From NCBI GenBank assembly GCA_910579685.1, contig CAJTVN010000028.1, positions 1 through 52,407 on the forward strand: a stretch of 52,407 bases of DNA. Direction: 5' to 3'. The notes beneath the pieces were generated by a model. It did no database searches. It was given only the letters and a program-made list of their open reading frames with translations, and was not told where the DNA came from. The position numbers and the translations under genes are program-made. Positions within the stretch are counted from its first letter, which is position 1. The number at the start of each line of letters is the position of its first letter. Origin of the DNA: an uncultured Lachnospiraceae bacterium. GTDB lineage: Bacteria > Bacillota > Clostridia > Lachnospirales > Lachnospiraceae. Shown piece after piece: positions 32,679 through 41,458 of the stretch.

Positions 32679-34364
32679 TCACTTCAAATCACTCAGATAT
32701 CGTTCATAGGCCGTCTGACGGATCTCAAGATTTTGTGTAAGTCCGGCATTGTTTACGTTTTCCACATAATCATCCCATTCAGCATCAATATCTCTGGAAG
32801 CGTCAGTCAGCCAGGCGGCCGCCGTCTGGTCTACTATGTTGTCAATATTCGCCTGGTTCATCGCCATTGTGTTAATATCTTCCTGAGAATACTTCATAAA
32901 GGTCTGAGGATAAAGATTGCTTTTGGGATCGATCTTCTCGAGATCCTGGTCATACACGCTCTTCTCCTCCAAGGCTCCCACCATGTCCGTTCCCAGCTTT
33001 AATTTTTCCCGCATTTCGTCACGAATGTAGAAAGGGCCGATATCCGCAAAAGAATTCGTCCATTTCCAGGTTCCCGGATCCAGAGAAGGATCTGCCGGGG
33101 GCAGCACTTCATAAGTGCCGTCATCGTTCTTCTTAATACAGGGATCGTCCTCATTAATGCCTCCGAACAATACCTGGATGCTGGCTTCTTTTTCATAAAA
33201 TGCGTCTATAAACCGCATTGCGGCCTCCTTATCTTTGCAGGCGCTGCTCATGGAAACCCGGTTCCCATGATAATTGAGCCCGTAAAAGTCGTAAGAGTAT
33301 GGTGCGTTTTCAATCTCCGCATTCTGTTTGATCTGGGGTATCGAAACATACTGATCCTTGAGTTCATTGCCAAACCGATCGCCCGATTCCCAGGCAAAGG
33401 TAAATCCTACCTGCGCTGTCACACCGTCCGCCCTGCATACGGACTGATATTTCGAATAATCCTGTGTCAGCACCTCCTGGCTGATGCAGTCATCCAAATA
33501 AAGCTTTCGCAAGAAAGCAATGAAATCCTTATATCTTTCATCCACGAAACAGCTCTTAACCTGCGCATCCTCCACAAAATATCCATAAGGAGCCCGGTCG
33601 GTAATCTGTATACCGGTTCCACCCAGCATATTAAGTATGTCCGCTCCACCGCTGCGGCTCACGAAATCATTCATAAAATTCATGGGGATCTCATCAGTGG
33701 GATCGCCGTTCCCATTGGGATCACCATCGCGGAAAGCGACAAGAACCTCATAAAGCTCATCCCATGTGGAAGGCACGTCCAAACCAAGATTGTCAAGCCA
33801 GGTTTTATTGATCAGCATGGTTCCGCTTACCTTGGGCCACACTGCCTGATACCCGGGAACGCCATATATCTTTCCATCCTCTGTTTTCGCCATGGATTCT
33901 GTCTCCGGGTGATCCGAAAACATTTCCCTAATATTAGGCGCCTCTTTTTCGATCAACGTGGTCAGATCCTCAAACAATCCGTTATATTGTACGTAGTCGG
34001 AATCCGCAGTCGCAGCAAAAAGCAAATCAGGGATCTCTCCGCTGGCAAACATAGCGCTCTTTTTCTGATCCCAGTCAGCCGTTATCTGCTGCCATTCAAT
34101 TTCAACACCGGTCTCTTCCTCCAGGTCTGACAGCCACTTTAGCTCGTTTACGTCTTTTGTGAGCCCAGACTTACTGATCAGGGCCGTGAGCTTTACTTTG
34201 GAGTTTCCCTCTCCTTCCTTTTGCTCCGCCTCCTGCTCTGCCGTCCTACCCCCTCCGTTCTTATCTGACGGATTTTCTCCCACACCTTTCGCCGCACAGC
34301 CAGAAAACAGAGTCGCAAAAATGCTTCCGGCCAGAATCAACGATATTACCTTCTTTTTTTCCAT
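32679..34364 (-). CDS. Sugar-binding lipoprotein (LplA type)
   Basis: A 561-residue extracellular solute-binding protein. The signal peptide ends in a lipobox FSGC (Cys23), so it is lipid-anchored. The linker after the Cys is rich in G, E and K. The mature body belongs to the large LplA-like SBP group of about 500 residues, with WDELYEVLVAFRDGDPNGNGDPTDEIP as the calcium-binding-like loop (partly shown: DPNGNGDPTDEIP). It delivers oligosaccharides, probably plant or host polysaccharide fragments, to the two permeases downstream. Confidence 0.92.
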   Translation of the reverse strand: MEKKKVISLILAGSIFATLFSGCAAKGVGENPSDKNGGGRTAEQEAEQKEGEGNSKVKLTALISKSGLTKDVNELKWLSDLEEETGVEIEWQQITADWDQKKSAMFASGEIPDLLFAATADSDYVQYNGLFEDLTTLIEKEAPNIREMFSDHPETESMAKTEDGKIYGVPGYQAVWPKVSGTMLINKTWLDNLGLDVPSTWDELYEVLVAFRDGDPNGNGDPTDEIPMNFMNDFVSRSGGADILNMLGGTGIQITDRAPYGYFVEDAQVKSCFVDERYKDFIAFLRKLYLDDCISQEVLTQDYSKYQSVCRADGVTAQVGFTFAWESGDRFGNELKDQYVSIPQIKQNAEIENAPYSYDFYGLNYHGNRVSMSSACKDKEAAMRFIDAFYEKEASIQVLFGGINEDDPCIKKNDDGTYEVLPPADPSLDPGTWKWTNSFADIGPFYIRDEMREKLKLGTDMVGALEEKSVYDQDLEKIDPKSNLYPQTFMKYSQEDINTMAMNQANIDNIVDQTAAAWLTDASRDIDAEWDDYVENVNNAGLTQNLEIRQTAYERYLSDLK

Positions 34365-34460
34365 GCTTTTCTCCTTTACGATCTTGTGGAATCCATTTTG
34401 TGTTTTTGTGCAGATACGTATCTTCAGAATCCTTCGAGCTGATCAGTTCTCGTTAATATG

Positions 34461-34489
34461 ATCATAATCTTTTCCCATTTTTCACACAA
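34461..34489 (-). promoter_or_regulatory. Candidate promoter of the GH43 importer operon
   Basis: On the minus strand TATGAT (complement of 34461-34466) with a poor -35 TTGTGT (complement of 34484-34489), 17-base spacer. The weak -35 fits activation by the membrane AraC regulator encoded next upstream. The start codon is about 100 bases downstream. Confidence 0.4.
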
Positions 34490-34587
34490 CACCGCAAATT
34501 TGAATAAACATCTTATATTTGAACCAACCCATTCTGTTTGGAACGAATATAAATTTTTTACAAATTTCGATTCCTGCTTATCCCGGT

Positions 34588-36684
34588 TTATCTTTGCGCT
34601 CCTCTCCATGCACTGGGTGTCATTCCCCGAATTCTCTTGAATGCCTCCGTAAATGCCGGCGTGGTTAAATATCCCAGCTTACATGCGATCTCGCTTACCG
34701 CCTCCCCGTTCAGAAGCATCTCCTCCGCCTTTGCCATCTTCCATTCATCAATGAATCTTGATAAAGTCTGCCCTGTCGCTTGTTTGAACTGATGTCCCAG
34801 ATTTGACTGAGACGTTCCGAAATCAGAGGCCATGGCGCTTATCGTAAAATTGGGCGAAGCCGCATTTTCCTCGATATATTTCAGCAGATTACTCATGTTC
34901 CGTGACAGGGTCTTTTTCCGGTTCTTTTTCGCACGATTCGCCTTGTTGCTGTACTTTTGTAACCAATCATTCAATTTTTTGCGTGAACATTCCACTCCAA
35001 AATTTTCCATCTCGCCCATCTCGGCGTTAATATCATCCACCTTTCCTCCACAAAAAATCATCCCTGCCGCAAACACAATGGCTCCCCGCACGGAATCATC
35101 ACAATCCGTGATACTCTTATCCAGCATATTCACTGCAAATTCTGCCTTTGCCACATTTTCTTCCTCAAATGCCGCCTGCAAAAACTGCAGCTCCAAAACA
35201 GGATATTCCGTCTGCAAACAGGGCTTGTTCTCTTCTCCGCCCGCAGTGCCACAGATCGAACGATAAACCCCGGGTACACTCTCCACTTTCTCCGCCAGAG
35301 GACTAACCGAAACCATATCTCCGGCTTTTGTGCGAAAATCATTAACTGCATCCTGCAAATCCTTCTCATCCATATCGGATGCAACAATATAAATAACTTT
35401 TCTGTCATTTACATCCATGGCATACAGATCACTGTGCCTGTATGTTTTCTTTTCCAGTTTCATAAATACATCATATAATTTCTCGTGCAAAATCACATCA
35501 TGCAGAACAATACATACATACCAGCGCCTGTCAACGCGGATTCCCGCATCCAGACATTTCTGATACAGATCCGTTCCCTTTTGGACAGGATTTGCGCAGA
35601 TACAATAAAGGTATTTGTCCTTTCGCATTTTTAGATTCTCGTTTTCTATGGTCTGCCTGGAACTTGCCATATCATCCAGCATAAAATCAATATAGCGGAG
35701 TTCATCCGCAATACTCCTGCGCTCCGTAAATTGGGGAAAATGTTTTAAAATATTTCTTACCGGTTCATAGTTTTTTCTTGAATAGTGAAGCAGCAGCACA
35801 AGACTCACGGACAATATCAAAAAAGAAACCGCCATCTCAGCCAAAATAAGCGGCAAAATACGGTGGACAAAATATCCTCCGTAAAGTTCCCATTCAATTG
35901 CCAAAGCCCCCAGATGCGCAAAGTTTTCTGCGGCTTCCACCTCTTTCCATTCCTTCAGTTCTCTCTCTCCTGACGCATAGACCGCCTCCTTATCATAAAA
36001 AAGCCGGTAGGAAACACCTTCCGCATCTCCCCATATTTTTGATAATGTTTTGTCTGACACTGTGAAAATCATATAAGAGCGCGGAAAATTATCCCCGTCC
36101 ATTTCGATGGGCACCGCAAAAATCACTCCGTCCTGACCGGAAATATCATGGGCGCATATAACCCTTACCTGTCCCCCCTTCTCCTTAAGCAGACGTCTTC
36201 CTTTCTCCTCCGCTTTCAGTGAGGAAACCGGATACAGCATTTCATCACCCGTATTCCAGCCAAAAAAATCCTGCGGGCTGCTGATACTGCTGTATGTGAA
36301 CACCTTCTCCTCCTCACAATTGTAATAGCTGATACTGTCAAAAAATGATACCCAGACCGAATCTCTCTGCAGTGATCTTTTTATATTGAAGAACGCATCC
36401 ATAAAATGTACATCCTGCAAGTACTTGGTAGAAAAAAAACGATCCTTTCGTCTTGTATCCGTTAACTGATACATGGGAGACAAATTTGTATACAAAAGCT
36501 CCAGCTTCTTCTCCGACTCGATACGAAGGCTGTCTTTTGCCGACAATACATTTCCCCTGTAGGTAATAAAAAAGTTGCACATGAAAATAGCTATTACCGG
36601 AAAAATAAGCATAAGAATCAAGGTCTGCGTGTTTCTTCTATATGAATAATCCTGATTGAATGACTCTCTTCCTTTCCAAATCAT
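34588..36684 (-). CDS. Membrane-bound AraC family regulator
   Basis: A 698-residue regulator. One TM helix at about 22-42 and another at about 275-295 bracket a roughly 230-residue extracytoplasmic sensor. The cytoplasmic part is long and ends in an AraC DNA-binding domain: SAMASDFGTSQSNLGHQFK and KLGYLTTPAFTEAFKRIRG with MTPSAWRG. This one-component design is common next to LplABC importers, where the regulator senses a sugar or its binding protein outside and activates the operon. It is encoded 223 bases upstream of the binding-protein gene. Confidence 0.9.
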   Translation of the reverse strand: MIWKGRESFNQDYSYRRNTQTLILMLIFPVIAIFMCNFFITYRGNVLSAKDSLRIESEKKLELLYTNLSPMYQLTDTRRKDRFFSTKYLQDVHFMDAFFNIKRSLQRDSVWVSFFDSISYYNCEEEKVFTYSSISSPQDFFGWNTGDEMLYPVSSLKAEEKGRRLLKEKGGQVRVICAHDISGQDGVIFAVPIEMDGDNFPRSYMIFTVSDKTLSKIWGDAEGVSYRLFYDKEAVYASGERELKEWKEVEAAENFAHLGALAIEWELYGGYFVHRILPLILAEMAVSFLILSVSLVLLLHYSRKNYEPVRNILKHFPQFTERRSIADELRYIDFMLDDMASSRQTIENENLKMRKDKYLYCICANPVQKGTDLYQKCLDAGIRVDRRWYVCIVLHDVILHEKLYDVFMKLEKKTYRHSDLYAMDVNDRKVIYIVASDMDEKDLQDAVNDFRTKAGDMVSVSPLAEKVESVPGVYRSICGTAGGEENKPCLQTEYPVLELQFLQAAFEEENVAKAEFAVNMLDKSITDCDDSVRGAIVFAAGMIFCGGKVDDINAEMGEMENFGVECSRKKLNDWLQKYSNKANRAKKNRKKTLSRNMSNLLKYIEENAASPNFTISAMASDFGTSQSNLGHQFKQATGQTLSRFIDEWKMAKAEEMLLNGEAVSEIACKLGYLTTPAFTEAFKRIRGMTPSAWRGAQR

Positions 36685-36695
36685 AATCTGACTCC

Positions 36696-37004
36696 TTAAT
36701 CTTCAGCCCTCATATCATCAAAAGCAATAAACGGCCCGTTTGCAAAGCGCACGGGAACGCCCCTGCCCCGGTTCCCGTAACGCTTTCCATATATCACTAA
36801 AATAATGAATCTTCCATTCTATATCCTGCTGCCACGGCTTCCAAGCCCTACGATATGGCAGGCTCTCTCCTGGTTCACATCCGTGTGGATCGCCGTCTCG
36901 CTCCGGTTGCGGAAAAATCCCTGAACCTGACAGATTTCGCTTTCGATTTGCATATATCCATTATATCTTCCCCGATCCGCCTTCACAATACGGGAATCGC
37001 ACAA
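36696..37004 (-). pseudogene. Unidentified reading frame interrupted by one TAG
   Basis: On the minus strand a frame from TTG 37004 (or ATG 36950, MQIESEICQVQGF) runs to TAG at 36819-36821, then continues in the same frame to TAA at 36696-36698. The second part reads FIILVIYGKRYGNRGRG, then PVRFANGPFIAFDDMRAED, which looks like protein. Both halves sit between the HTH/nuclease-like gene (12 bases upstream) and the AraC regulator (11 bases downstream). I do not recognise the product. A single nonsense mutation in a small gene is the simplest reading; two separate small genes are an alternative. Confidence 0.4.
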
Positions 37005-37016
37005 TCACGCCGCGGC

Positions 37017-37757
37017 TTAATCCAGAAATCCCAGGTACTCGTCAAATACGTTGAACAGCATGTCGCCGGAGCACACCGGAATCTCTGCCGTGGTTTGCGC
37101 AAGCGGCACATACCGGTAAAGATCCTCCGCCCTTGTCAGCACCAGAACCGGTATCACGTCATACGCCGGCCCAAAGAGCACCTCCTGATAAGCGCTGTAC
37201 TTTGCCGCCTGGGCTACTTCCTTCTCCTCTATCCGGTCATTCATCTTAAATTCCAGGGAAAACACATACGTTTCCGTGATCACCAGCACGTCCGCATAAA
37301 TCCGGATATGCCGGGATTTTTTGATCCGAAGCTCAAAGGCGATCTCCCAGTCCCCGTATGACACTTCCCCCAGATCGTCAAACAATCTCCGCATGACCCC
37401 GGCCGCATCCCGGAAAGAATGAAACAGTCCCCGGGTATCGTTTAAATTGCGCCCGATCCTCGTGCAGCCCTCCTTCAGGCTCTCAAACCACTCCTCTTCC
37501 CCCAGATCAAGAAATTCCCTCACCGTGGAATAATACCCGCAGAAATCCTCAAGTCCCCTGTGCGGCCTGCTCTGCCGGATATACCCGTGCCAGTTGCAGG
37601 AACTGTCCTGATAACAGAGCTCATGCATATAGGGAGAGGCATAAAGATAGTGATTAATCACACTTCTGTTCCGATTCAGCTTTTTTGCAATGTCCCTGGC
37701 CCTGATTCCGTCGCTGCCGCAGATTACGGCAAATATGTCTCTCTCTATAATGTCCAT
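37017..37757 (-). CDS. HTH protein with PD-(D/E)XK nuclease-like domain
   Basis: A 246-residue protein of unknown function. Residues 1-50 are a winged-helix-like HTH (ARDIAKKLNRNRSVINHYLY). Residues about 135-235 have the core of a PD-(D/E)XK fold: ADVLVITETYVFSLEFKMND carries the spaced Asp and the Glu-x-Lys, followed by a helix (QAAKYSAYQEVLF) and a hydrophobic strand VIPVLVLT. Such folds occur in restriction and defence proteins and in transcription factors. No partner gene is obvious. The start ATG 37757 fits. Confidence 0.65.
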   Translation of the reverse strand: MDIIERDIFAVICGSDGIRARDIAKKLNRNRSVINHYLYASPYMHELCYQDSSCNWHGYIRQSRPHRGLEDFCGYYSTVREFLDLGEEEWFESLKEGCTRIGRNLNDTRGLFHSFRDAAGVMRRLFDDLGEVSYGDWEIAFELRIKKSRHIRIYADVLVITETYVFSLEFKMNDRIEEKEVAQAAKYSAYQEVLFGPAYDVIPVLVLTRAEDLYRYVPLAQTTAEIPVCSGDMLFNVFDEYLGFLD

Positions 37758-37877
37758 AATCCGCTCCCATCCAACTTTTTTTTGATTATATCACATCGGG
37801 AATTATCTTGAAATAAAAACCCCCTCACAATCGAAATCGTCCCTGCTTCCCCGGAGGAATTTATGGGAAAGACGTTC

Positions 37878-37910
37878 AAAAGAGGAGGCTGCGGTGCAGC
37901 CTCCTCTTTT
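37878..37910. terminator. Strong terminator at the end of sugar locus 3
   Basis: AAAAGAGGAGGCTGC (37878-37892) pairs perfectly over 15 bp with 37896-37910 around a 3-nt loop, with A and T runs at the ends. It lies 6 bases past the last stop codon of the long minus-strand operon and would also work for plus-strand transcripts. Confidence 0.92.
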
Positions 37911-37915
37911 GTCAT

Positions 37916-38707
37916 TCATGCAAAATATTCCCTCAAAAACACGGCCTGCCTCAAAGCCTGCTCTGGCTCCTTCGCATAGGCTTCCACGCTGACCAGGCCG
38001 TCATATCCTCCGTCCCTGAGTGTCTGAAAAAAATCCCCGTAATCTTCCTTTTTCCGTTCCGGGAAGCGTCTCCCCTGCGGTTCGGCGAAATGCACATGAG
38101 CAATCTGCGGCATCCATCTGCGCAGAGTCTCCATTTCCTCCTTCTCCATGGAGAAATGATAGTAATCCACCAGGAGACGGACGGAAGGAACGCCCGCCAT
38201 CCGCCTAAGCTCCTCCCCCTCGGTCAGATTCAGGATGATGTTGCTCTCCTTCCGGTTCAGCGGCTCTATGGCGATCCGGATCTTTGCGGCGCTGGTGCAG
38301 GCGTCCGCCCACCGAAGCGCATCTACGATCTGCTCCCGCGCCCTCCCGTGGTCAAATCCCTCCGGCACGTTCTTGGCCCCGCTGCTTCCGAACACGATCA
38401 CACCGGCCCCCAGCCTGGACGCGCGCTCCACGGCTTTTTTGATGTAATCCTTCACCTTTTCCGGGCACACGTCCTCACCGGTCAGTCTGACGGCGGCAGG
38501 GAAAAAGTTATTACAGGCCCTGCAGCAAATCCCGCTTTCTCCAAGCTGCGCAAGCAGCCCGTCAAATTCCTGCCGGTCAAGCTCCATGACCTGCGCAAGG
38601 GGAAGCTCCACATACTCATAGCCCGCCTCTTGCGCCGTTTCAATAAAAGCCCGCCCAATGGGCTCCTCGCTGTTCCCCAGCATGTTCAAACAACAACCCA
38701 GCTTCAT
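37916..38707 (-). CDS. Sugar phosphate isomerase/epimerase, hydroxypyruvate-isomerase-like
   Basis: A 263-residue TIM barrel of the AP-endonuclease-2/xylose-isomerase-like superfamily. Metal-ligand strands include IRIAIEPLNRKE (Glu), RLLVDYYHFSMEKEE (Asp and His), IAHVHFAEPQGR and the final VSVEAY Glu. Hydroxypyruvate isomerase and tagatose epimerase are relatives; which one it is cannot be read. The ATG follows the TAA of the GarR-like gene directly, so translation is coupled. With that dehydrogenase it recalls the hyi-glxR pair that turns hydroxypyruvate into glycerate. Confidence 0.85.
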   Translation of the reverse strand: MKLGCCLNMLGNSEEPIGRAFIETAQEAGYEYVELPLAQVMELDRQEFDGLLAQLGESGICCRACNNFFPAAVRLTGEDVCPEKVKDYIKKAVERASRLGAGVIVFGSSGAKNVPEGFDHGRAREQIVDALRWADACTSAAKIRIAIEPLNRKESNIILNLTEGEELRRMAGVPSVRLLVDYYHFSMEKEEMETLRRWMPQIAHVHFAEPQGRRFPERKKEDYGDFFQTLRDGGYDGLVSVEAYAKEPEQALRQAVFLREYFA

Positions 38708-39592
38708 TTATCTCTTTACCTCAACGCTCTCCTGTTCCTCATAGTAACGCAGAACCGCACTGTGGTCGCATTTTCCCATTCCCTCTTCCGCCAGAATCTT
38801 CATCATCTCCAGAACCTTCTCCGTCATCGGAAGCTCCATGTCAACCGCCTGGGAAGCGTTCATGGCATTTGTCAGATCCTTGATATGAAGCTCAATACGG
38901 AATCCGGGATTGAAATTGCGATCCAGCATCATGGGAGCCTTGGCGTCCATAACCGTGCTGCCCGCAAGGCCTCCGCGGATCGCCTTGTACACGTTTTCCG
39001 GATTCACGCCGGACTTTGCAGCCAGAACCAGGGCCTCGGACAGAGCCGCAATATTCACGGCAACAATAATCTGGTTTGCCAGCTTTGTCATGTTTCCGCT
39101 TCCCACCGGGCCCACCAGAACCACGGATGCGCCCATCTTCTCCAGGATCGGCTTCACCTGATCGAATACCTCCTGCTCGCCGCCGCACATGAAGGAGAGC
39201 GTTGCGTCAATCGCTTTGGGCTCTCCGCCGCTTACCGGTGCGTCAATCATACGTCCGCCCGCCGCAGCAACCGCCTTCTCCAGCTCGATGGACACGTTGG
39301 GATCAATGGAGCTCATATCAACCACAATAGTTCCCGGCTTCATACCTTCAAGCACGCCGTCCTTCTCCAAAATAACCGTCTTTACATGAGGCGAATTGGG
39401 AAGCATGGTAAAAATAATGTCGCTTCCCTGCGCCACCTCCTTTGAAGTCCCGCAGGCAACGCCGCCCGCCTGCTCCACTTCCTTTACAGCCTCCTCGTTG
39501 ATATCGCAGATATTCAGTTCATAGCCTGCCTTAAGCAGGTTTTTCGCCATGGGCTTTCCCATGATTCCAAGTCCAATAAATCCAAGTTTCAT
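38708..39592 (-). CDS. GarR/2-hydroxy-3-oxopropionate reductase-like dehydrogenase
   Basis: A 294-residue beta-hydroxyacid dehydrogenase; start ATG 39592 (MKLGFIGLGIMG), with AAAGGAG ten bases upstream, and an upstream TTG rejected. The NAD(P) motif is GFIGLGIMGKPMA, the substrate loop DAPVSGGEPKA, and the catalytic Lys is in GNMTKLANQ (about residue 170). Family members reduce tartronate semialdehyde to glycerate or oxidise 3-hydroxyisobutyrate. In this operon tartronate semialdehyde reductase is the better fit. Confidence 0.88.
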   Translation of the reverse strand: MKLGFIGLGIMGKPMAKNLLKAGYELNICDINEEAVKEVEQAGGVACGTSKEVAQGSDIIFTMLPNSPHVKTVILEKDGVLEGMKPGTIVVDMSSIDPNVSIELEKAVAAAGGRMIDAPVSGGEPKAIDATLSFMCGGEQEVFDQVKPILEKMGASVVLVGPVGSGNMTKLANQIIVAVNIAALSEALVLAAKSGVNPENVYKAIRGGLAGSTVMDAKAPMMLDRNFNPGFRIELHIKDLTNAMNASQAVDMELPMTEKVLEMMKILAEEGMGKCDHSAVLRYYEEQESVEVKR

Positions 39593-39642
39593 AGTTTGCA
39601 AACTCCTTTCCGCCGCAAAGTCTCTGTCTCTTTTCCTGTCTT

Positions 39643-40578
39643 TTATGATTTTCCCGCAGCCCTTCTGATCTTTTTCAGAATATTCTCCGCATCCAGCTCG
39701 TAGTATGCAAGGAGCTCCTGATGGGAGGAACCGGACTGTCCAAATACATCCATCACCGCCATGCTTTCCACGGGAATCCCGGTTCCCCGAAGGATATAGC
39801 TGACCAGCATATTCAGCCCGCCCCGGATATTTGCCTCCTCGCAGACTACCACGCCCTTCTTGCCTTCCGCCAGCTTTTTCACCGCATCTTCATTGAGCGG
39901 CTTGACGGTGGGAATGTGAATGACCGCAACGCTGATTCCTTCCTTCTGCGCCGTCCCGGCAGCCTCCAGCGCCCCGTGCGCCATGATGCCATGGGTATAA
40001 ACCGCCACATCTTCTCCCTCTCTAAGAACCACGGGCTCGCCAATCCTGTAGCCCGCCTGGGCCGGATAAATATCCTCCAGGTCGTTTCTGCAGAGCCGGA
40101 TATAGCAGGGGCCGTCAAGAGCGACGGCAGCCTCTACCGCCAGTCCTGTCTCCACTCCGTCGCAGGGAGTGAAAACCGTCATGTTGGGAATGGCGCTCAT
40201 AATAGCCACGTCATCGATGGACTGATGAGTCGCCCCGTCTCCGAAATCGGACATGCCCGAGCTGGAACCCACCACCTTCACATTGAGCTTTGCCGTGGCA
40301 ATGCTCTGACGGATTTGATCGTAAGCCCTTCCCGACGCAAATACCGCAAAGGTGTTGGTAAAAGGAATTTTTCCCGCCAGTGCCAGGCCTCCCGCAAAGC
40401 TGGTCATATTCTGCTCCGCAATTCCCATCTCAAAATACCTGTCCGGAAACGCCTCTTCAAACAGGCAGCTCATGGTAGATTTTCCAAGATCCGCTTCCAG
40501 CACTACGATATCCGGATTTTTTCCACCCAGTTCCACTAATTTTTTTCCGTATTCCACCCTTTGATTATGTGTTCCCAT
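39643..40578 (-). CDS. Transketolase C-terminal subunit
   Basis: A 311-residue protein from ATG 40578 (MGTHNQRVEYGKK), with GGAGG upstream. It holds the pyrimidine-binding domain (EADLGKSTMSCLF, then MGIAEQNMTSFAGGLA with the ThDP-activating Glu) and the C-terminal transketolase domain. It forms a split transketolase with the N-terminal subunit encoded just upstream; the start lies next to that gene's stop codon. Together they move two-carbon units between sugar phosphates. Confidence 0.93.
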   Translation of the reverse strand: MGTHNQRVEYGKKLVELGGKNPDIVVLEADLGKSTMSCLFEEAFPDRYFEMGIAEQNMTSFAGGLALAGKIPFTNTFAVFASGRAYDQIRQSIATAKLNVKVVGSSSGMSDFGDGATHQSIDDVAIMSAIPNMTVFTPCDGVETGLAVEAAVALDGPCYIRLCRNDLEDIYPAQAGYRIGEPVVLREGEDVAVYTHGIMAHGALEAAGTAQKEGISVAVIHIPTVKPLNEDAVKKLAEGKKGVVVCEEANIRGGLNMLVSYILRGTGIPVESMAVMDVFGQSGSSHQELLAYYELDAENILKKIRRAAGKS

Positions 40579-40579
40579 T

Positions 40580-41407
40580 TTAATCCTCCAATACACGCAG
40601 TGCCTCGTCGTACTGTTCCTGTGTCAGCGTGCCGTTGTGGAAGGAAGCGATACCTTCCGCAAACGGAACTCCCTTTCCCTTTACCGTGTTGGCAATGATG
40701 CAGACCGGTTTTTTCTTTACCGTATCCGCCCAATCCAAGGCGTCCGCAATCTCCTCCACGTCATGCCCGTCAATGACTTTCACCTCAAAGCCGAAAGCTT
40801 CCATCTTTCCTTCCAGGTCTCCGATCCGGAAGCGGTCCATCGTTTTTCCAGTGGCCTGCAGGCCGTTTCTGTCTATAATGACGCACAGATTGTCCAGCTC
40901 GAAATTAGATGCCGCCATAAAAGCTTCCCAGAGCTGGCCTTCCGCCAATTCCCCGTCTCCCACCGCCACATAGACCTTCGCATCCAGCCCTTCCAGCCGA
41001 AGTCCCGCTGCCAGCCCTCCGGCCAGGGATACCCCCTGTCCCAGAGATCCGGTATTAGCCTCAATACCCGCAAGTTTTCTCATATCCGGATGGCCCTGCA
41101 GATGGCTGCCCAGCCTTTTCAGGGTATGGATGGATTCCTCCTTGTCAAAATACCCGCTTTCCATCAGCGCCGCATACTGCACGATAGCCGCATGGCCTTT
41201 ACTGAGCAGAAAACGGTCCCGGTCCTTCTTTTTCGGATCGGAGGGATCATGGTTCATCTTGTGAAAATAAAGCACGGACACAATATCCGCCAGAGAACAG
41301 GATCCACCCAGATGGCCGGCCTTTCCCACGCCGATCATGGTAACGATATCCTTTCTGATCTCCTTTGCCACTTTTTCCAGCCGCTGTTTTTCCAATGCTT
41401 CCAACAT
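40580..41407 (-). CDS. Transketolase N-terminal subunit
   Basis: A 275-residue ThDP-binding subunit. The diphosphate-binding motif GDGELAEGQLWEAFMAASNFELDN (shown in part: GDGELAEGQLWEA) is at about residue 148, and GVGKAGHLGGSCSLADIV is at about 27-44. Split transketolases are common in Firmicutes sugar loci and often use non-standard sugars. Apulose-4-phosphate transketolase (AptAB) is one such known pair, so pentose or branched-sugar breakdown is plausible. Confidence 0.93.
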   Translation of the reverse strand: MLEALEKQRLEKVAKEIRKDIVTMIGVGKAGHLGGSCSLADIVSVLYFHKMNHDPSDPKKKDRDRFLLSKGHAAIVQYAALMESGYFDKEESIHTLKRLGSHLQGHPDMRKLAGIEANTGSLGQGVSLAGGLAAGLRLEGLDAKVYVAVGDGELAEGQLWEAFMAASNFELDNLCVIIDRNGLQATGKTMDRFRIGDLEGKMEAFGFEVKVIDGHDVEEIADALDWADTVKKKPVCIIANTVKGKGVPFAEGIASFHNGTLTQEQYDEALRVLED

Positions 41408-41458
41408 GGCTTTTATTCTCCTTTCTTCAAAACCGGCCGCAAAAGGGCCGGCCTTTTC

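Noticed and set aside
38090..39445. Plus-strand ORF of 451 codons
   Set aside because: Antisense to the isomerase and GarR-like genes, which have full catalytic motifs.
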